NCBI GenBank assembly: GCA_029531795.1
Contig: JAPEIS010000001.1
Span: forward strand, 3,224,001-3,288,000
Length of the DNA: 64,000 bases
From: Sclerotinia nivalis
Lineage: Eukaryota > Ascomycota > Leotiomycetes > Helotiales > Sclerotiniaceae
Reading direction: 5' to 3'
Notes under the pieces: model-generated
What the model saw: only the letters and a program-made list of their open reading frames with translations
Told to the model about the DNA's origin: nothing
The model's database searches: none
In this document: positions 31,869 through 43,341 of the stretch, piece by piece
How the letters are laid out: each line of letters opens with the position of its first letter
Numbering within the stretch: the stretch's first letter is position 1
Translations under genes and position numbers: made by a program

Positions 31869-33357
31869 ATGTCTTCGCAAGATTCATCTGGTGGAGGTTA
31901 TTTTGAACAGGTAACTACTGTTACCAGTTCTATCGCAGGTTATCTCAAATTTCCTGTCCTTGTGTCATCGGTACATTTTCTTTCACACAATTCCAACTTC
32001 AATTCCAATTCATCTTCATCTTCATCTTCATCTTTCTTGTGAAAAGGAAAAATCTTGGAAATATTTGGTGGTCAATTGTGCCGCGCTTTGTCATTGTACT
32101 TACCATTTTCTAACAGGGTATAACTTTTTTATTAAGTTCTCTTCTTTACTTCAAGCAAAAGTATTTCCCCCCCCTCAATCCACTTTCCCAGCTTTTCTTT
32201 TTCATCTCACACACCACACCACACCACATCACATCGCCCACCCACAACACAAACCACCCCCAACGATGTTATCAACCAATAAAATACTGATCAACATGTT
32301 GTTTCAATTTCTAGATCCTTGATTTATCCAAGTTCCATCCCAAATGCGGCCCGCACCCAAGTCCCACGACCCTCACAATTTGGCATATCGGATTTCGAGG
32401 AGTTGATGATCCCTACGCCTGATGGGGAAACGCTTTCAGCATTCTATATTCGAGCACCGCAGACGAGGAAGAGAAAGAATGTCACAATGCTCATGTTTCA
32501 TGGCAATGCCGGGAATATCGGTCATCGAATACCTATCGCGAGACGATTCATAAACATTGTAGGATGTAGTGTCTTGATGTTGGAGTACCGGGGTTATGGT
32601 CTCTCAACTGGATCACCGGATGAGAAAGGTCTCATGATAGATGCCCAGACTGGTTTCGACTATCTTCGCAAAAGAGCAGAGACGAGAGATAATGATATTG
32701 TGATCTACGGACAGAGTCTTGGAGGTGCCGTATCGATACAATTGGTGGCTAAGAATCAAAACGACAAAAGATTAGTGGGTCTAGTATTGGAAAATACTTT
32801 TCTATCCATGAGAAAGTTGATTCCATCGTACGTTATGTCCACTACACCACTTTGATCAAGTACTAATGTTTCAAAGTGTCATCCCACCAGCCAGATATCT
32901 CACCTATCTATGTCATCAAGTCTGGGCATCCGATACATACCTACCCTCCATTACCGAAGTCCCTATCCTCTTTATGAGCGGTCTCCTGGATGAAATTGTA
33001 CCGTATGTCTTCTTCCATTTCTTCCTCCCATACACCATCCTCTAGAATGATGACCCAATTTCCATCCACAAAACATGACGTCCCTTCTGGGACCAGATTA
33101 CAAATCACGAGAACTTTTTGTCTGACTACCTCAACACAACACATTTTTATCATAACCACAAAACCACCATATACCCTTCCACTAACTCTCCCAACAACAG
33201 ACCTAGCCACATGCGCCGCCTCTTCGAGATTTGTCAATCCCCGACCAAAATATGGAAACCTCTTCCTGGCGGTGACCATAATTCCAGCGTCGTCGAAATC
33301 GGATATTTCGAAGCCGTAGCCGAATTTGTCCAGAACTTAGACACCAAACACGGTTAA
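31869..33357 (+). CDS. bem46: Bem46-family alpha/beta hydrolase
   Basis: Membrane-anchored serine hydrolase of the Bem46/ABHD13 group, linked in Neurospora to ER-plasma membrane junctions and ascospore germination (family knowledge). Five exons: 31869-31970, 32117-32160, 32315-32827, 32877-33002 and 33201-33357, giving 313 residues; all phases close. A short N-terminal hydrophobic anchor spans exons 1-2 and the exon 2/3 junction restores YFKQKSLIYPSSIPNAAR, the family signature. Then come the oxyanion motif FHGNAGNIGHR, EYRGYGLSTG, the nucleophile elbow YGQSLGG (S183), the acid in GLLDEIVPP (split by intron 4) and the histidine in LPGGDHNSS. The complete catalytic triad is present. The last intron (198 nt) is unusually long for this window. 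It is convergent with the GEF gene. Confidence 0.95.
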
Positions 33358-33967
33358 CATCATACCTACTACTGACCGAGGGAAGATTCAACATCCAAAA
33401 GTTTTTAGTTTCCAGCATGCAAACTTGATATAGACATTTGGCGAGGCGTTTTGGTGCAATTAGATTTAGATTAACTTAGGCTAGCATAGCATGGTATAGC
33501 TTTCAGCATCCAGGTTACTGACTCCTTTTGATCAAGCGAGAATCGACCCTGTCACTTACTTCACTTGAGGCGGATCGATCACTTTAGATTTCTACATGAA
33601 TACGAGTGATGGATGGATGGGTGGATAGATGGATAGAGAGAGGGAGATGATTGCAGGCAATAAGTAATCACTGAGATACACATATATACATACATGTATT
33701 ATGCGTTTTATCTATTACGAGGATTCTGGATTCTGCATCATGATTGATTGATTGATGTGCAGAATAAGTATATGCACAGCACTCTTCAAGGAACTTCTCC
33801 TTTTATCATCGTACTGGTTTTTTTTACTTACTTGCACTTGCGACTGATTGACTTTATTCACTTAAATTCCTTCCTCATTCAACAATCAATCAAACAAATC
33901 AAACCTGGCTAGTTCAAAGTTGCAAAGGTTATTCAAATTTTTAAAAGTTTAAAATAATTTCTCATAT

Positions 33968-34019
33968 TTCACTCACTTCACTCACTTCACTCACTTTACT
34001 CACTTTACTCACTTCACTA
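33968..34019. repeat. Period-9 tandem repeat (TCACTTCAC)
   Basis: About five to six units of TCACTTCAC / TCACTTTAC. Confidence 0.85.
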
Positions 34020-34313
34020 CGAGTAATCTCGTTTCATTCCATTTCCCATTCCTAGGATTTTTCTCCTCCCTCTCCTCTCTCCTCCCTCTCCTCTCCTCTC
34101 TCTCCTTCCTTGCTTCCTGTAAAATGCATCGCATCGCAACGCATTGCATTGTCAATAATTACATAGAATCCTCGGGTATCCATCCCATCCATCTTTCCGT
34201 CCATCTTTCTATCCATTTCTCAAGCACCAAACATGCTATATCTCAGCTTTCCCCAAATCTTTGCTTGCTTAAATGAATTTATTTTCCTCCCTGCTCCATC
34301 CTACTTTCCTTCT

Positions 34314-34370
34314 TTCCTTTCTTCTCTTCTGTTTTCCTTTCTTCTCTTCTGCTTTCCTTTCTTCTCTTCT
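34314..34370. repeat. Period-20 pyrimidine tandem repeat
   Basis: Nearly three units of CTTCTCTTCTGTTTTCCTTT. All-pyrimidine except single G positions, so it could form unusual DNA structure; no function is implied. Confidence 0.8.
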
Positions 34371-35163
34371 CCTCTCCTCCCTCTCTCTCCACACACCCAT
34401 CCCCAATAAACAAAAGAAAAATAAGATTCTCACAGAGAATAAAGAAGTCAAGTCCATATCATTTCCTCCATTCCACCACATCGCCTCCACTCATCTCTCT
34501 CCCTTCCCTTATTCCATATTCTGTTCTGTTCTCCTCTTGCTGTTTCTCTTGCTCTTGCTCTCGCTCTTGCTCTCCACTGGTATATTCAACAACTAAAATT
34601 AAATAACTCCAACAAAAACCGACATCATCAACTCATGCATATGATCATGAGCCCTAGACATCCATCCATATTAACAAACCCAAACCCTGCAAACTAAACT
34701 TTGGAAATTTGAAAAAGAAAAAGAAAAAAGAATTCCATGCTGCACTTATTGTTCCACCCATCCATCCGTCCATCCATCATAACGAATCGCTCCATAAAAA
34801 GCAATCTAAAACAATCTTACCGACATTAGAAATCAAAAAAGGAGAAAAAAACAGGCTTATTTGAACACCCATTCCTAAATCAAGAACGCCCTTCCCTTCC
34901 ATCCACACCCAATCTGTATATCCCAGGCACTAGCTGTAGCCGGATCAAAATCAAAAATGATTCCCTAGAACTATGTCCTGTCATTCAGCTTGAATTTCTG
35001 ACCCTGCCCCATTGCGCCAATAGACCACATAAGATGCTGCTTTTCTGCGTGAAAAGGTATTTCGGAAACAAGTACAGGTATTTTAACGCCAAATCAAATA
35101 AAAAAAGCGCCATTTGCAAACAAACAGAAAAAAGAAACACAAATTGAAGGTCGTAGATGTTGC

Positions 35164-38100
35164 TTAATCCATGGCCAGACGAGCGAAGTGCTTACTCCAG
35201 ATCCAGCCAACTTGATCAGAGCCATCATCTTGGTTCTTAGCCAACCAGAGCTCGCCCTTCTCTCCGATGACATCAAAGATCTAAAAACATATTAATATAC
35301 AAAATCAAATGGTACAATAGATGGAGACTTACTTCACCAGCTGAATATGTCAGATAAGGGTAACCAGCCTCTTTCTTAGTTGCTTCAATATTAAATTCGA
35401 ATAAGCTTGCTGCCAGATAGATGACATTATACCGAGTCCCATGGGTACGATCCATTGAAGAGGCTCTTGAAGATCGAGCGCTATCCTCTGGGCCATCAGG
35501 CAAGGGCATTGCAGAATGGAAAATGCCAGAGAACGGTCGCTGGTCACGAAGAGGGCCATCCACCATGTATGATGCAGATGCTTGAGTAGAACTTGATTCC
35601 CTACGATGTCCCAGGTCCGTGCTAATTCTGGGAATGCCACCGTTCTCCGAGGTAATACTACGTGATGTTGATGGTCTAGTAGAACCATAGAGTCGAGGGG
35701 CGCTCGCATCCGTTGCAGGAGAGCCCGACCCAGCTCGTGAATGTCCCGTGGAGTAAGCGGCCGGCAGATATGGAGCATGCGCTGGGAAGCCTGGTGCGTT
35801 TGCCAAAATTGGTGAAAACGAAAATTGTCCACTGTGTCGCTTCGCAAAATCGGGTGTTGGTAGACTTGGAGACGTATCACGTTGGGCTGCCGAGGACAGA
35901 CCTCGTGGCCGAGCAGAGGAATCAGACGGTCGGCCTTTGGTTTTTATTGATTCGTTGTCCTTGATACTGGCAATAGGGGTTGAATCGTGTCTGTCCAAAA
36001 AGCAATCGACCTCGAGCGTACCATTGATGAGACGAAGTTCTTGGGTTTGTGCGAGAACATACTTGTAGTCCCGTTCAAAGGATTGTACAATTTCATGTAC
36101 GCTAATCGGTATTTGGTTCGCATCCAACACAGTCTTGACTTTCTCTTGCCATATGTAATACCATGAGGTTTGATTACAGATAAGTCTAGCAAGAACTTTT
36201 CGGCCTATCTCCGACGTCAAGACCGAGAGCCGGGGCAAGTCTGTCTTCAAAGTTTCATTCAGAGCGTCATATTCTTTGACTAACGACAGGAGCTTGTCAT
36301 CTGACTTCTTGCCATTAGCCTTGGCAGCCATCCACTTTTCATAATCTGCGCGCCTCTTCGAACGTTTCTTCATGAATTCAGTAGGCCCTGTATATAACCG
36401 GATTACGGCCTCAATTGGGTCAATGACTTCTTTTCGAATCTGCGCCACCTATTTTATATTAGTCGATAGATTTCCTATGTTATTTCTTAGAGGGTGCTTA
36501 CATGGTTTTCCAAAGCGACGCTCCCCATATCTCTCATGGATAAATTAAATTGAGACCATCGAGATTCCATTTCCGGATGTGAGGAAGGGCTATGCCGCAT
36601 GATCAGCTCCATAGCAGAAAGAAATCTGAGGAAATCGTTGACCCAAGTAGCAACCTGCCGCGTATAGTATTCAATATCACGCATCACTACCTGTAATCGT
36701 AGGTAATCATGACCAAACTTCTCATGCAACTTGACAAACACTTCATCGTCATGGGGGCGAACCACATTAGAAGTCAACTTCTCCGATCGTCGTCCAAATG
36801 CCTTGGCCAATCCGAGGCGGACCTCTGATTCCTTACGCTTTCGACCAACGATCTTACCGACGACCTGAATACGTTCCTTGAGCTTATCGATAGTCTGCAA
36901 TAATTTTAACGTTTCTCGACCGGCAATCGTAAGGGCATTGAAATCTGGGTGGTCTTCAGCGGTATGCTTCACGAGGTTGTCGATTAATAACTGGTATCGA
37001 GTGATTCGCTGAACTGGTTTAACCATCAGAGCATCAAGATCCCAAGCAGCCGTCAAATCTTTCGCGACATTGTTGCATTCGATCAGCCATACGCTTACCG
37101 CAGGGTCCGCTGACAGAATTTTTAAGCGGTCTGCTGCCAATTCGCTGTTCTTCAAGAATTCCGTGTAGACCTCTTGCATCTTCCGAAGATGTTTACCAAA
37201 GGTATAGCCAATAAAAGTCTTTCGATCCTTTTCTTCATTGAAATCGTTCAACTCCGGAGGATCTGAGCAACTCTCGTTGGGTCCCAGAGATGCAGGAGTA
37301 TTTGCCGCAGTGGTGGTTGTTGACGTGGAGCCTGTAGCTCGACCTTGTCTGGCGCGGGACTTGGAAGTGTACACAGCTGCCCCACCTTTTTTGAGGTCAT
37401 CCAGCAGCGCTGTTGAGAAAGTTATAATCTCATCGGTATTCCTGAAGATGGTCTTGATATCACCAAAGTCCAATTTCGGACATGCTTCCGCAGTACCTTT
37501 GTAAATTTCTTCAACCACATTCATGTCTTTGAGATAAGCAGCCTCTGTATCGATTATTTCCTCGATAATCTTTCGTCGGGTAAATAAGCGTGCGCTTTTC
37601 TTCTTGGCAATTGCTTGCTCTTCTTCTGTAAGAGGCAGAGGAATTTTAGGAGCGGGGTAGCTATGGCTTAGGGATATGTCCTCCTGAGAGATTTGCATAC
37701 TTGACCTAGGGGTAGAAAGAGAAGGCCGCGGTGAATATAAATCATCGCTAGGACGCCTGGATTCGGTATGTTGGCTGGCGGTATTGTGACTTGTTTGATA
37801 TGCGCTAGATCCAGGTCGACTATCGTTAACAGTAGGAGGAGGTGGTGTACGCGTAGGAGGAGGAGGTGTACGCGTAGGAGGACCCAGTTTAGCAAGTGCA
37901 TTTTCCCTCCGAGAATTATGCTCTGTGATTGGTGGAGGTGTGAGGCTGGCCCATACTGGGATAGTTGGGACGCTGTATATGGTGTCCGGATCAAAGCCAA
38001 GACCAAATCCATTGTGAGATGTCAATGGAGGCAACTCAAGCCCAGAAGTATTCATAGAATTTGTCTCAACTAGCACAGGTGGCTCAGGAGAAGGTGGTAA

Positions 38101-41100
38101 TTTTGGAGGGGGTGTAGGTCCTTTCTGTAATTCAGGGAGCGAAATCTTCGTATTTATCCACTTCTGATTCTCGTCTTGTGCGACTGAATCATCTGTTGTA
38201 GCAACTGAGAAATCGGTCCAAGCAGAATGGCGGCTTTCACGGCGATAGGTGTCAGATGTAAGATATAGCTCGCGATTCTGATCATAAGATGGTCCATATA
38301 AATCTTCTTGTTCGCTCGTGTTGCCGGTGTTCCCTGCGCCAATATCCTCAGAACTCTCATAATCGATATCTGTTGGAGTGTACAAATCCGGCTGTCTATC
38401 AGTCTCTGGTGGCGATAGGAATTCGGCAAGAGCGGTACGTAAAGCTGGTAACTCAAGTCTAGGGCTTTCTCCTGAATATGTACTTGGCTCCAAGTGTAGA
38501 TGGGATTCATCTGTGTCTTCCTCGATTTTGATGGGAATATCCACCAGCTGTTGAGAACTTTTGTCGTCTGAACCTAGATCCGTAGGCTGAGCAGTGCCAT
38601 CGTTGATAGTTGCAGTAGCAGCTGCTTCAATATTTATATGATCTATGGAATTCGAGTCAAAAGTTTCTGATATCAACGTTTTTGGGCTTGGAGGCTCCGT
38701 AACTGATATTGTGGCTGGCTCATCATAAGCTGTGGCATTTGGCGAGTCTCCAGGGATTGCTTCTGTCCTCACATCATGGCCGATGGGCTCCTCTAAAAGT
38801 GCTCCGCGGGCATCGTCAGCCACTTCAATTAAAGTGGCTTCGATCGAAATTCCTAAAGAGTTGGCACTAGATACTTCTCGATAGTCAGAAGTGGTATCGT
38901 CTGCTTCAGGTACTTTAGGAAGGACTGCAACCGAATCTGTAACTCTGATGGATGGGTTGCGAGCAAGGCAAGGGCCTTCTGTCTGCGCTTCGTTTTCAAT
39001 GAAAGTAGTGGCGGAAACATTGGAAATTGCGGACATAGGCACATCCTCGTCGATGAATGCTCCAGGAATATCGTTAGTGACACCCAAAGTCGGCGAATCT
39101 TGATCTATCTCAATTTGACGCTCAACTGATGACGTTGAGGTTTGTGATTCAAAGTTTGTCAAGATCTGTAAAGATTCGGCCCCCAATGATGGCATTTCTG
39201 GTTCATCATCTCTGCTTGTAGAAACATTCGTCTGTTCACACTTTAAGCTTTCCTCGCCATTCGTGATTTGAGGGCTTTTTTCATTGAGACGGCGCGCGCT
39301 GGCTGCTCGAAGTTTCTGCAGCTCAGATTCATGAATTGACTTTGTATATGCTCGCGTAATTTGTGCTCGTCGTGCTGCATAATTAACAGGTTCCGTGTTC
39401 ATCGCTTTGCGTCCTTTCATCTCAGTGGTCACACCAGTTCTAGTCGCCTTCATCCCAGCTCTTGGATCATGCGGCGATGCCGATCCATCGACTGCCTTCT
39501 GTCTTGGGCTAGTCGTTGATGCCGCAGAAACAGGTTGCCGAGGACGTGAACTTCGTAATGGCGGCGAATTCTTCGCAGGCGGTGCAGAAATATAAGCCTT
39601 TAAGCTACCATTGCTCGGGGATTTGTCCGGGCTGCGTGTCTTAACGCGGCTGTTTTGAGGGATAGAACGATTTGATGATGTCATCGAGCGTCCTGCAGGA
39701 CTCCATGGTTGATTATCTCTAGGGATTTTTGAATTGGGCGTGCGTTTGCCAGACAGGGGAGAATTAGCACGCGTCGAGGGTGAACTTGATGTATCTGACT
39801 GGCCGCTTAAGCGTCTGAGGGCAACAGGAAGCCGAGATGAAAGTTTTGCTGGCTGGAATTCGGATCCAGCTCGGTCTTCTACATTAGGTAGAGAACCTAG
39901 CGCAAGGGTTGTATCCGAATCCTTGGCGTTGACTGGGGATTCTGGTAGGAGAAACGAAGAGCGATTAACATTGTGCATAGTATTTACCTTGGTGTCCGCA
40001 AAGTCACTATGAGCACGATTGTGACCCGATCTTCGCGGTTTGTTTGGTTCTACGTCGCCAAGTGATGGTGTCACTCCTAGATACCACGCTGTTGGCGAAG
40101 TTGGAGATATATCGACATCCGTGCGACTAAGTTGCTGCGTCGAGATAAGAGAAGGTAAACCTGACTCAGATGTTCTTCTTGTTGCCGTCGGGATACCATA
40201 ACCTGCTTCGGATGCACCTTGATTGAAAGTTAAAATCTCGCCGAACAGAGGACGCTTCTCCGGTGCTGAAGGTGGTATTTGAGATTGGGATGAACGCGAA
40301 AGGTTATTCATTGACTTCGAAGCTGGAGTGACTTTGGTACTTGGTGCATTCCTCGTGCGAATGTTGCGGGGGGAACCCGAAAATGCATTGGTTGAATGTT
40401 GGTCCTCTGTCGCAAACCTCGGTCGTTGCATTGCCCTTGTGCTAGATGTAGGTGATTTGACTCTGGCTAGTCCCGGCTCTCTGGCAGCAGTACCTGCTCT
40501 TAATGACGAACTCGTAGTTGTAGGTCCTGGGTTACTGGTTACGCGGGGAGTATATGGGATTGATCGATCTCTCATGTATCCAGAACTGATTCCAGCACCA
40601 TCTTTCGCTCGTGTCACAGGTTTCCGCGGCATGGGAAGTGACTGATCATTATTCTGATCAAAGCGCTTCAAGAGATCCTTCACGCTTGGTTGTCGTAGTG
40701 CCTTTCCGTATCCATTGGCAAGTGGTTTTGTTGATTGCTTTTGATTGCTTTCAACGGGCGACAGGTTTGAGCCGAAGGGTGGTCGCGTTGTGATTTGGGA
40801 GGCAGATGGAATTTGTTTGGATGAGTTGCTAGTATTATTTAATCGCACTGTGGAGGGAGTCGGTCTAACATCTGATGCTGTCGCAGCCATATCTAATACT
40901 TGATCTGGCGAGCCGTTTGTTTGTGAAAATGATTGATAGTCTCTATAGAAGTCATCTGGCTCTCCGCCATCATCTGAATTGTTCATGTATCCATTCGTAT
41001 GAATTGCTTGTAGGTTCGAGGTCGTAAGAAGAGGCAGTTTGGGAGGGTGAGGCGGTGCCGGGTTGAAGTCAAATGCTTGGGAAAGATGAGGAGATTCGCA

Positions 41101-41235
41101 AGTGGAAGCAGGTATTTGTCGGTGTTGCGAAGTCAAATCGGACGAGTACTGGAATTGCGCTGGGGACTGAGCTTCGTCGGACTGAAGAAAAGGCCTAGAA
41201 TAAAAATTCTGGTCGTCTAGAAATCCATTTTCCAT
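35164..41235 (-). CDS. Rho/Cdc42 guanine-nucleotide exchange factor (DH-BAR-SH3, Tuba/Gef1-like)
   Basis: Exchange factor activating a Rho-family GTPase, probably Cdc42 as for fission-yeast Gef1 and animal Tuba, at sites of polarised growth or septation. Exons 36502-41235, 35333-36448 and 35164-35280 (introns 53 and 52 nt, both phase 0) give 1988 residues. About 1200 residues of Ser/Thr/Pro-rich disordered N-terminus come first, with proline repeats (RTPPPPTRTPPPPT) just before the catalytic part. The DH domain (about 1205-1430) shows KIIEEIIDTEAAYLKDM, the CR3-like ALMVKPVQRITRYQLLI and a Ser/Thr-rich insert within it. A BAR-type helical region (about 1470-1720, FGHDYLRLQVVMRDIEYYTR) spans the first intron. 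The C-terminal SH3 (NVIYLAASLFEFNIEATKKE to ELWLAKN, VGWIWSKHFARL) spans the second. No PH domain is seen, as usual for this architecture. The start at 41235 (MENGFLDDQNF) is the first Met of the frame. Confidence 0.94.
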
Positions 41236-42080
41236 TGTGCGTCAACATCTGTTTAAGCTCGTGCTCTAGTTCTGAGCGATGGTAATGCTGTGGTTGTTCA
41301 CTGATGATCCATACAATTGTGGCAGGAGTTGAATGGCCCTCTAGATTCTTGGAACTGATTCGATGATCTTAGTTTGAGCAACCGACCTTATCCTTGAGCT
41401 CTCGGCGTACGAGGGGGACGAAGTGAATGTTTGTGGCAGTAGGTTGGACGGAAGAATCATAGGACGGGGATTGATTATATTTTGAGAATGATGCGGGAGA
41501 GAAGGTAAATGGTGGTTTATGCGATGCAATTGAGTGGACTGAGTGGACCCCAATCAATTATATATGGGTTAGAGGTTTAGTGGTCGGGGGGGGGGATACC
41601 TAGGTAGCTTATTTGACTTCTCCACAAACTAAGGCAAGTTGTTGCTTTTCAAGTTTTAAAGTTTGAAGAAGAGTGAGAGGGATTAGGTATGAAATGGTTG
41701 TACAATAAGAGGAAGAAAAAAGGTTAGATAGGTAAATAAAAGGTGTTGTATGATAACTTGTAGAAGTGACCTCTAGCAATTCTACCCGATAAGCAAAGGT
41801 ACAGAAGCACAATACTGGTAAAGTGGTGTATATCTTCAGCAAATGACATCGTCAAGGTAATCTGATTAATCGAAATCACATCAGCCATTGAGACAATTAT
41901 GGTAACTAATACCGGGTTCGGAAGAGTTTACTAAATAGGACAGGTGGAAAGCTCAAGGATAATGAAATTTATCATTTATCTGTACAGTTTCAAGGCCATG
42001 ATGAATTTTGATTGATAAATTACTGGGTATCGAGTAGTCTTTTGCCGTTTGTTTCGTGCTTCCCCCTCCAGATTGTACTG

Positions 42081-42111
42081 GTAGGTGGTAGGTAGGTGGT
42101 AGGTAGGTAGT
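42081..42111. repeat. GGTA-type tetranucleotide tract
   Basis: Imperfect GGTAGGTGGTAGGTAGG run; complementary in sense to the CCTA tract at 42656-42687. Confidence 0.75.
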
Positions 42112-42655
42112 AGATACTGACTGGTATTGGCTGCTATTTGCTGCTATTTGGTGATACCTTCGACTTTCTGGCTTGTACCTCGGTGCTAATTTACTGTATG
42201 CACAATAGTGATTAATTAATACCTACAGTAGGTAACTAATACTTGTGATAAGCTAAGATATGATCGAAAGCTTTTAGATTCTAGAGGGGGTAAAACTCTA
42301 GATGATAATAAGCAAATGATCACTTTAGCCACCATATTGAATATTCCCAGAATCCATGGCCACTCCAAAAGCCTTCAAGAATATATTGAAATTTGAATAT
42401 TGAAAGAAGAAGAAAACATCAATATTGATAATACAATTTAAGTCTAACTCAGAAATCGAAGTCTGACTAGGAGGTAATGCATAATGCTACTTGTGTATTT
42501 CATATCCTAGACTTTTCTTCGGATTGTTTGTTATACCCTCAAAAGTCCGAATCTTTTGAGTTCAAAAATAGGTACTAGGTTAGATACCTAGTAATTCCCT
42601 TTTTGTGAATCTGATTTATAGAAAAGTTTGCCCCATAGATTTGCTATCCTGATGT

Positions 42656-42687
42656 ACCTACCTACCTACCTACCTACCACCTACCTA
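42656..42687. repeat. CCTA tetranucleotide microsatellite
   Basis: About six perfect ACCT/CCTA units then degenerate ones. It is not the TTAGGG telomere repeat. Confidence 0.85.
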
Positions 42688-43154
42688 GCTTTAGAAGCCA
42701 GTGGTAGCTAAGTTTAATCTATATCATTTCATAATTCATTATCCATTCTTCGAAATGCTCCAGTAAGAAACAAAGCCTTGTAGAGATAAATCTAACTGTC
42801 TCATTTCATATTTGATGCCTCTCTTCAAGGCTTATTTTCATACCTCTCCTATCACTTGCAGCAGCAAGACAACCAAGAACCAAGTCTTATCAGTTATCGA
42901 TATCTTCAATTCTAGATCGGTATTGAAAATTAAGGATCATGTTCGGATGTTTAACCAATGAACAAAATTTACTAGAGGCCGAGCAGCCGCTTGTCTTCTT
43001 CCTTCTCTACTTCAATTTTATTTTGTTCAACCCCAACTGAAATAACTCCTTGCTTTTATCAATCATTGATGCTCCCTTACTTCACAGATGTAAGGATACT
43101 TATTAAATTTTCAAAATCAAAACATTAGTATTTCAGCAATCTCAGCAATCTCAC

Positions 43155-43185
43155 CTGCAGCCTTATAAAAGTTATAAGGCTGCAG
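43155..43185. promoter_or_regulatory. Perfect inverted repeat carrying a TATA-like box upstream of TERT
   Basis: Arms CTGCAGCCTTATAA (43155-43168) and TTATAAGGCTGCAG (43172-43185) are exactly complementary around the 3-nt spacer AAG. The left arm plus spacer spells TATAAAAG (TATA at 43164-43170), about 170-180 nt before the TERT start codon, a plausible core-promoter position. Each arm ends in a PstI palindrome CTGCAG. Confidence 0.45.
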
Positions 43186-43341
43186 AATTGGTGTGGATAC
43201 TAGCAAGATCGACATCTAGTCTATGGGATCTCCAAGAACATGGACTTCACAATTAAACATCAAGACAAACTATCTTAAGGAAAACTAGTCTGCTTGAAGA
43301 TCAAAAGTCAAAACAACCTTTCACAAAATCAACTGCTCAAT

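Larger units (their letters stand above)
33358..35163. other. Convergent intergenic region with pyrimidine tracts
   Basis: 1.8 kb between the ends of bem46 and the GEF gene. It contains a period-9 TCACTTCAC repeat (33968-34019), C/T-rich DNA 34060-34120, and a period-20 pyrimidine repeat (34314-34370). The open frames 34269-34596 on both strands come from that low complexity and are not called. Confidence 0.5.
41236..43341. promoter_or_regulatory. Divergent intergenic region between GEF and TERT
   Basis: 2.1 kb, AT-rich. It contains a GGTAGGTA tract (42081-42111) and, about 550 nt away in the opposite orientation, a CCTA tract (42656-42687), and a perfect 14-bp-arm inverted repeat with a TATA-like box at 43155-43185. 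Minus-strand frames 41341-41842 are short and motif-free, likely 5' leader of the GEF gene. Confidence 0.5.

Noticed and set aside
34269..34596. Frames on both strands with Lys/Glu/Arg or Leu/Ser runs
   Set aside because: They translate the pyrimidine tandem repeats.
42656..42687. CCTA repeats as interstitial telomere sequence near TERT
   Set aside because: Period is 4, not the 6-nt TTAGGG expected of filamentous ascomycetes.
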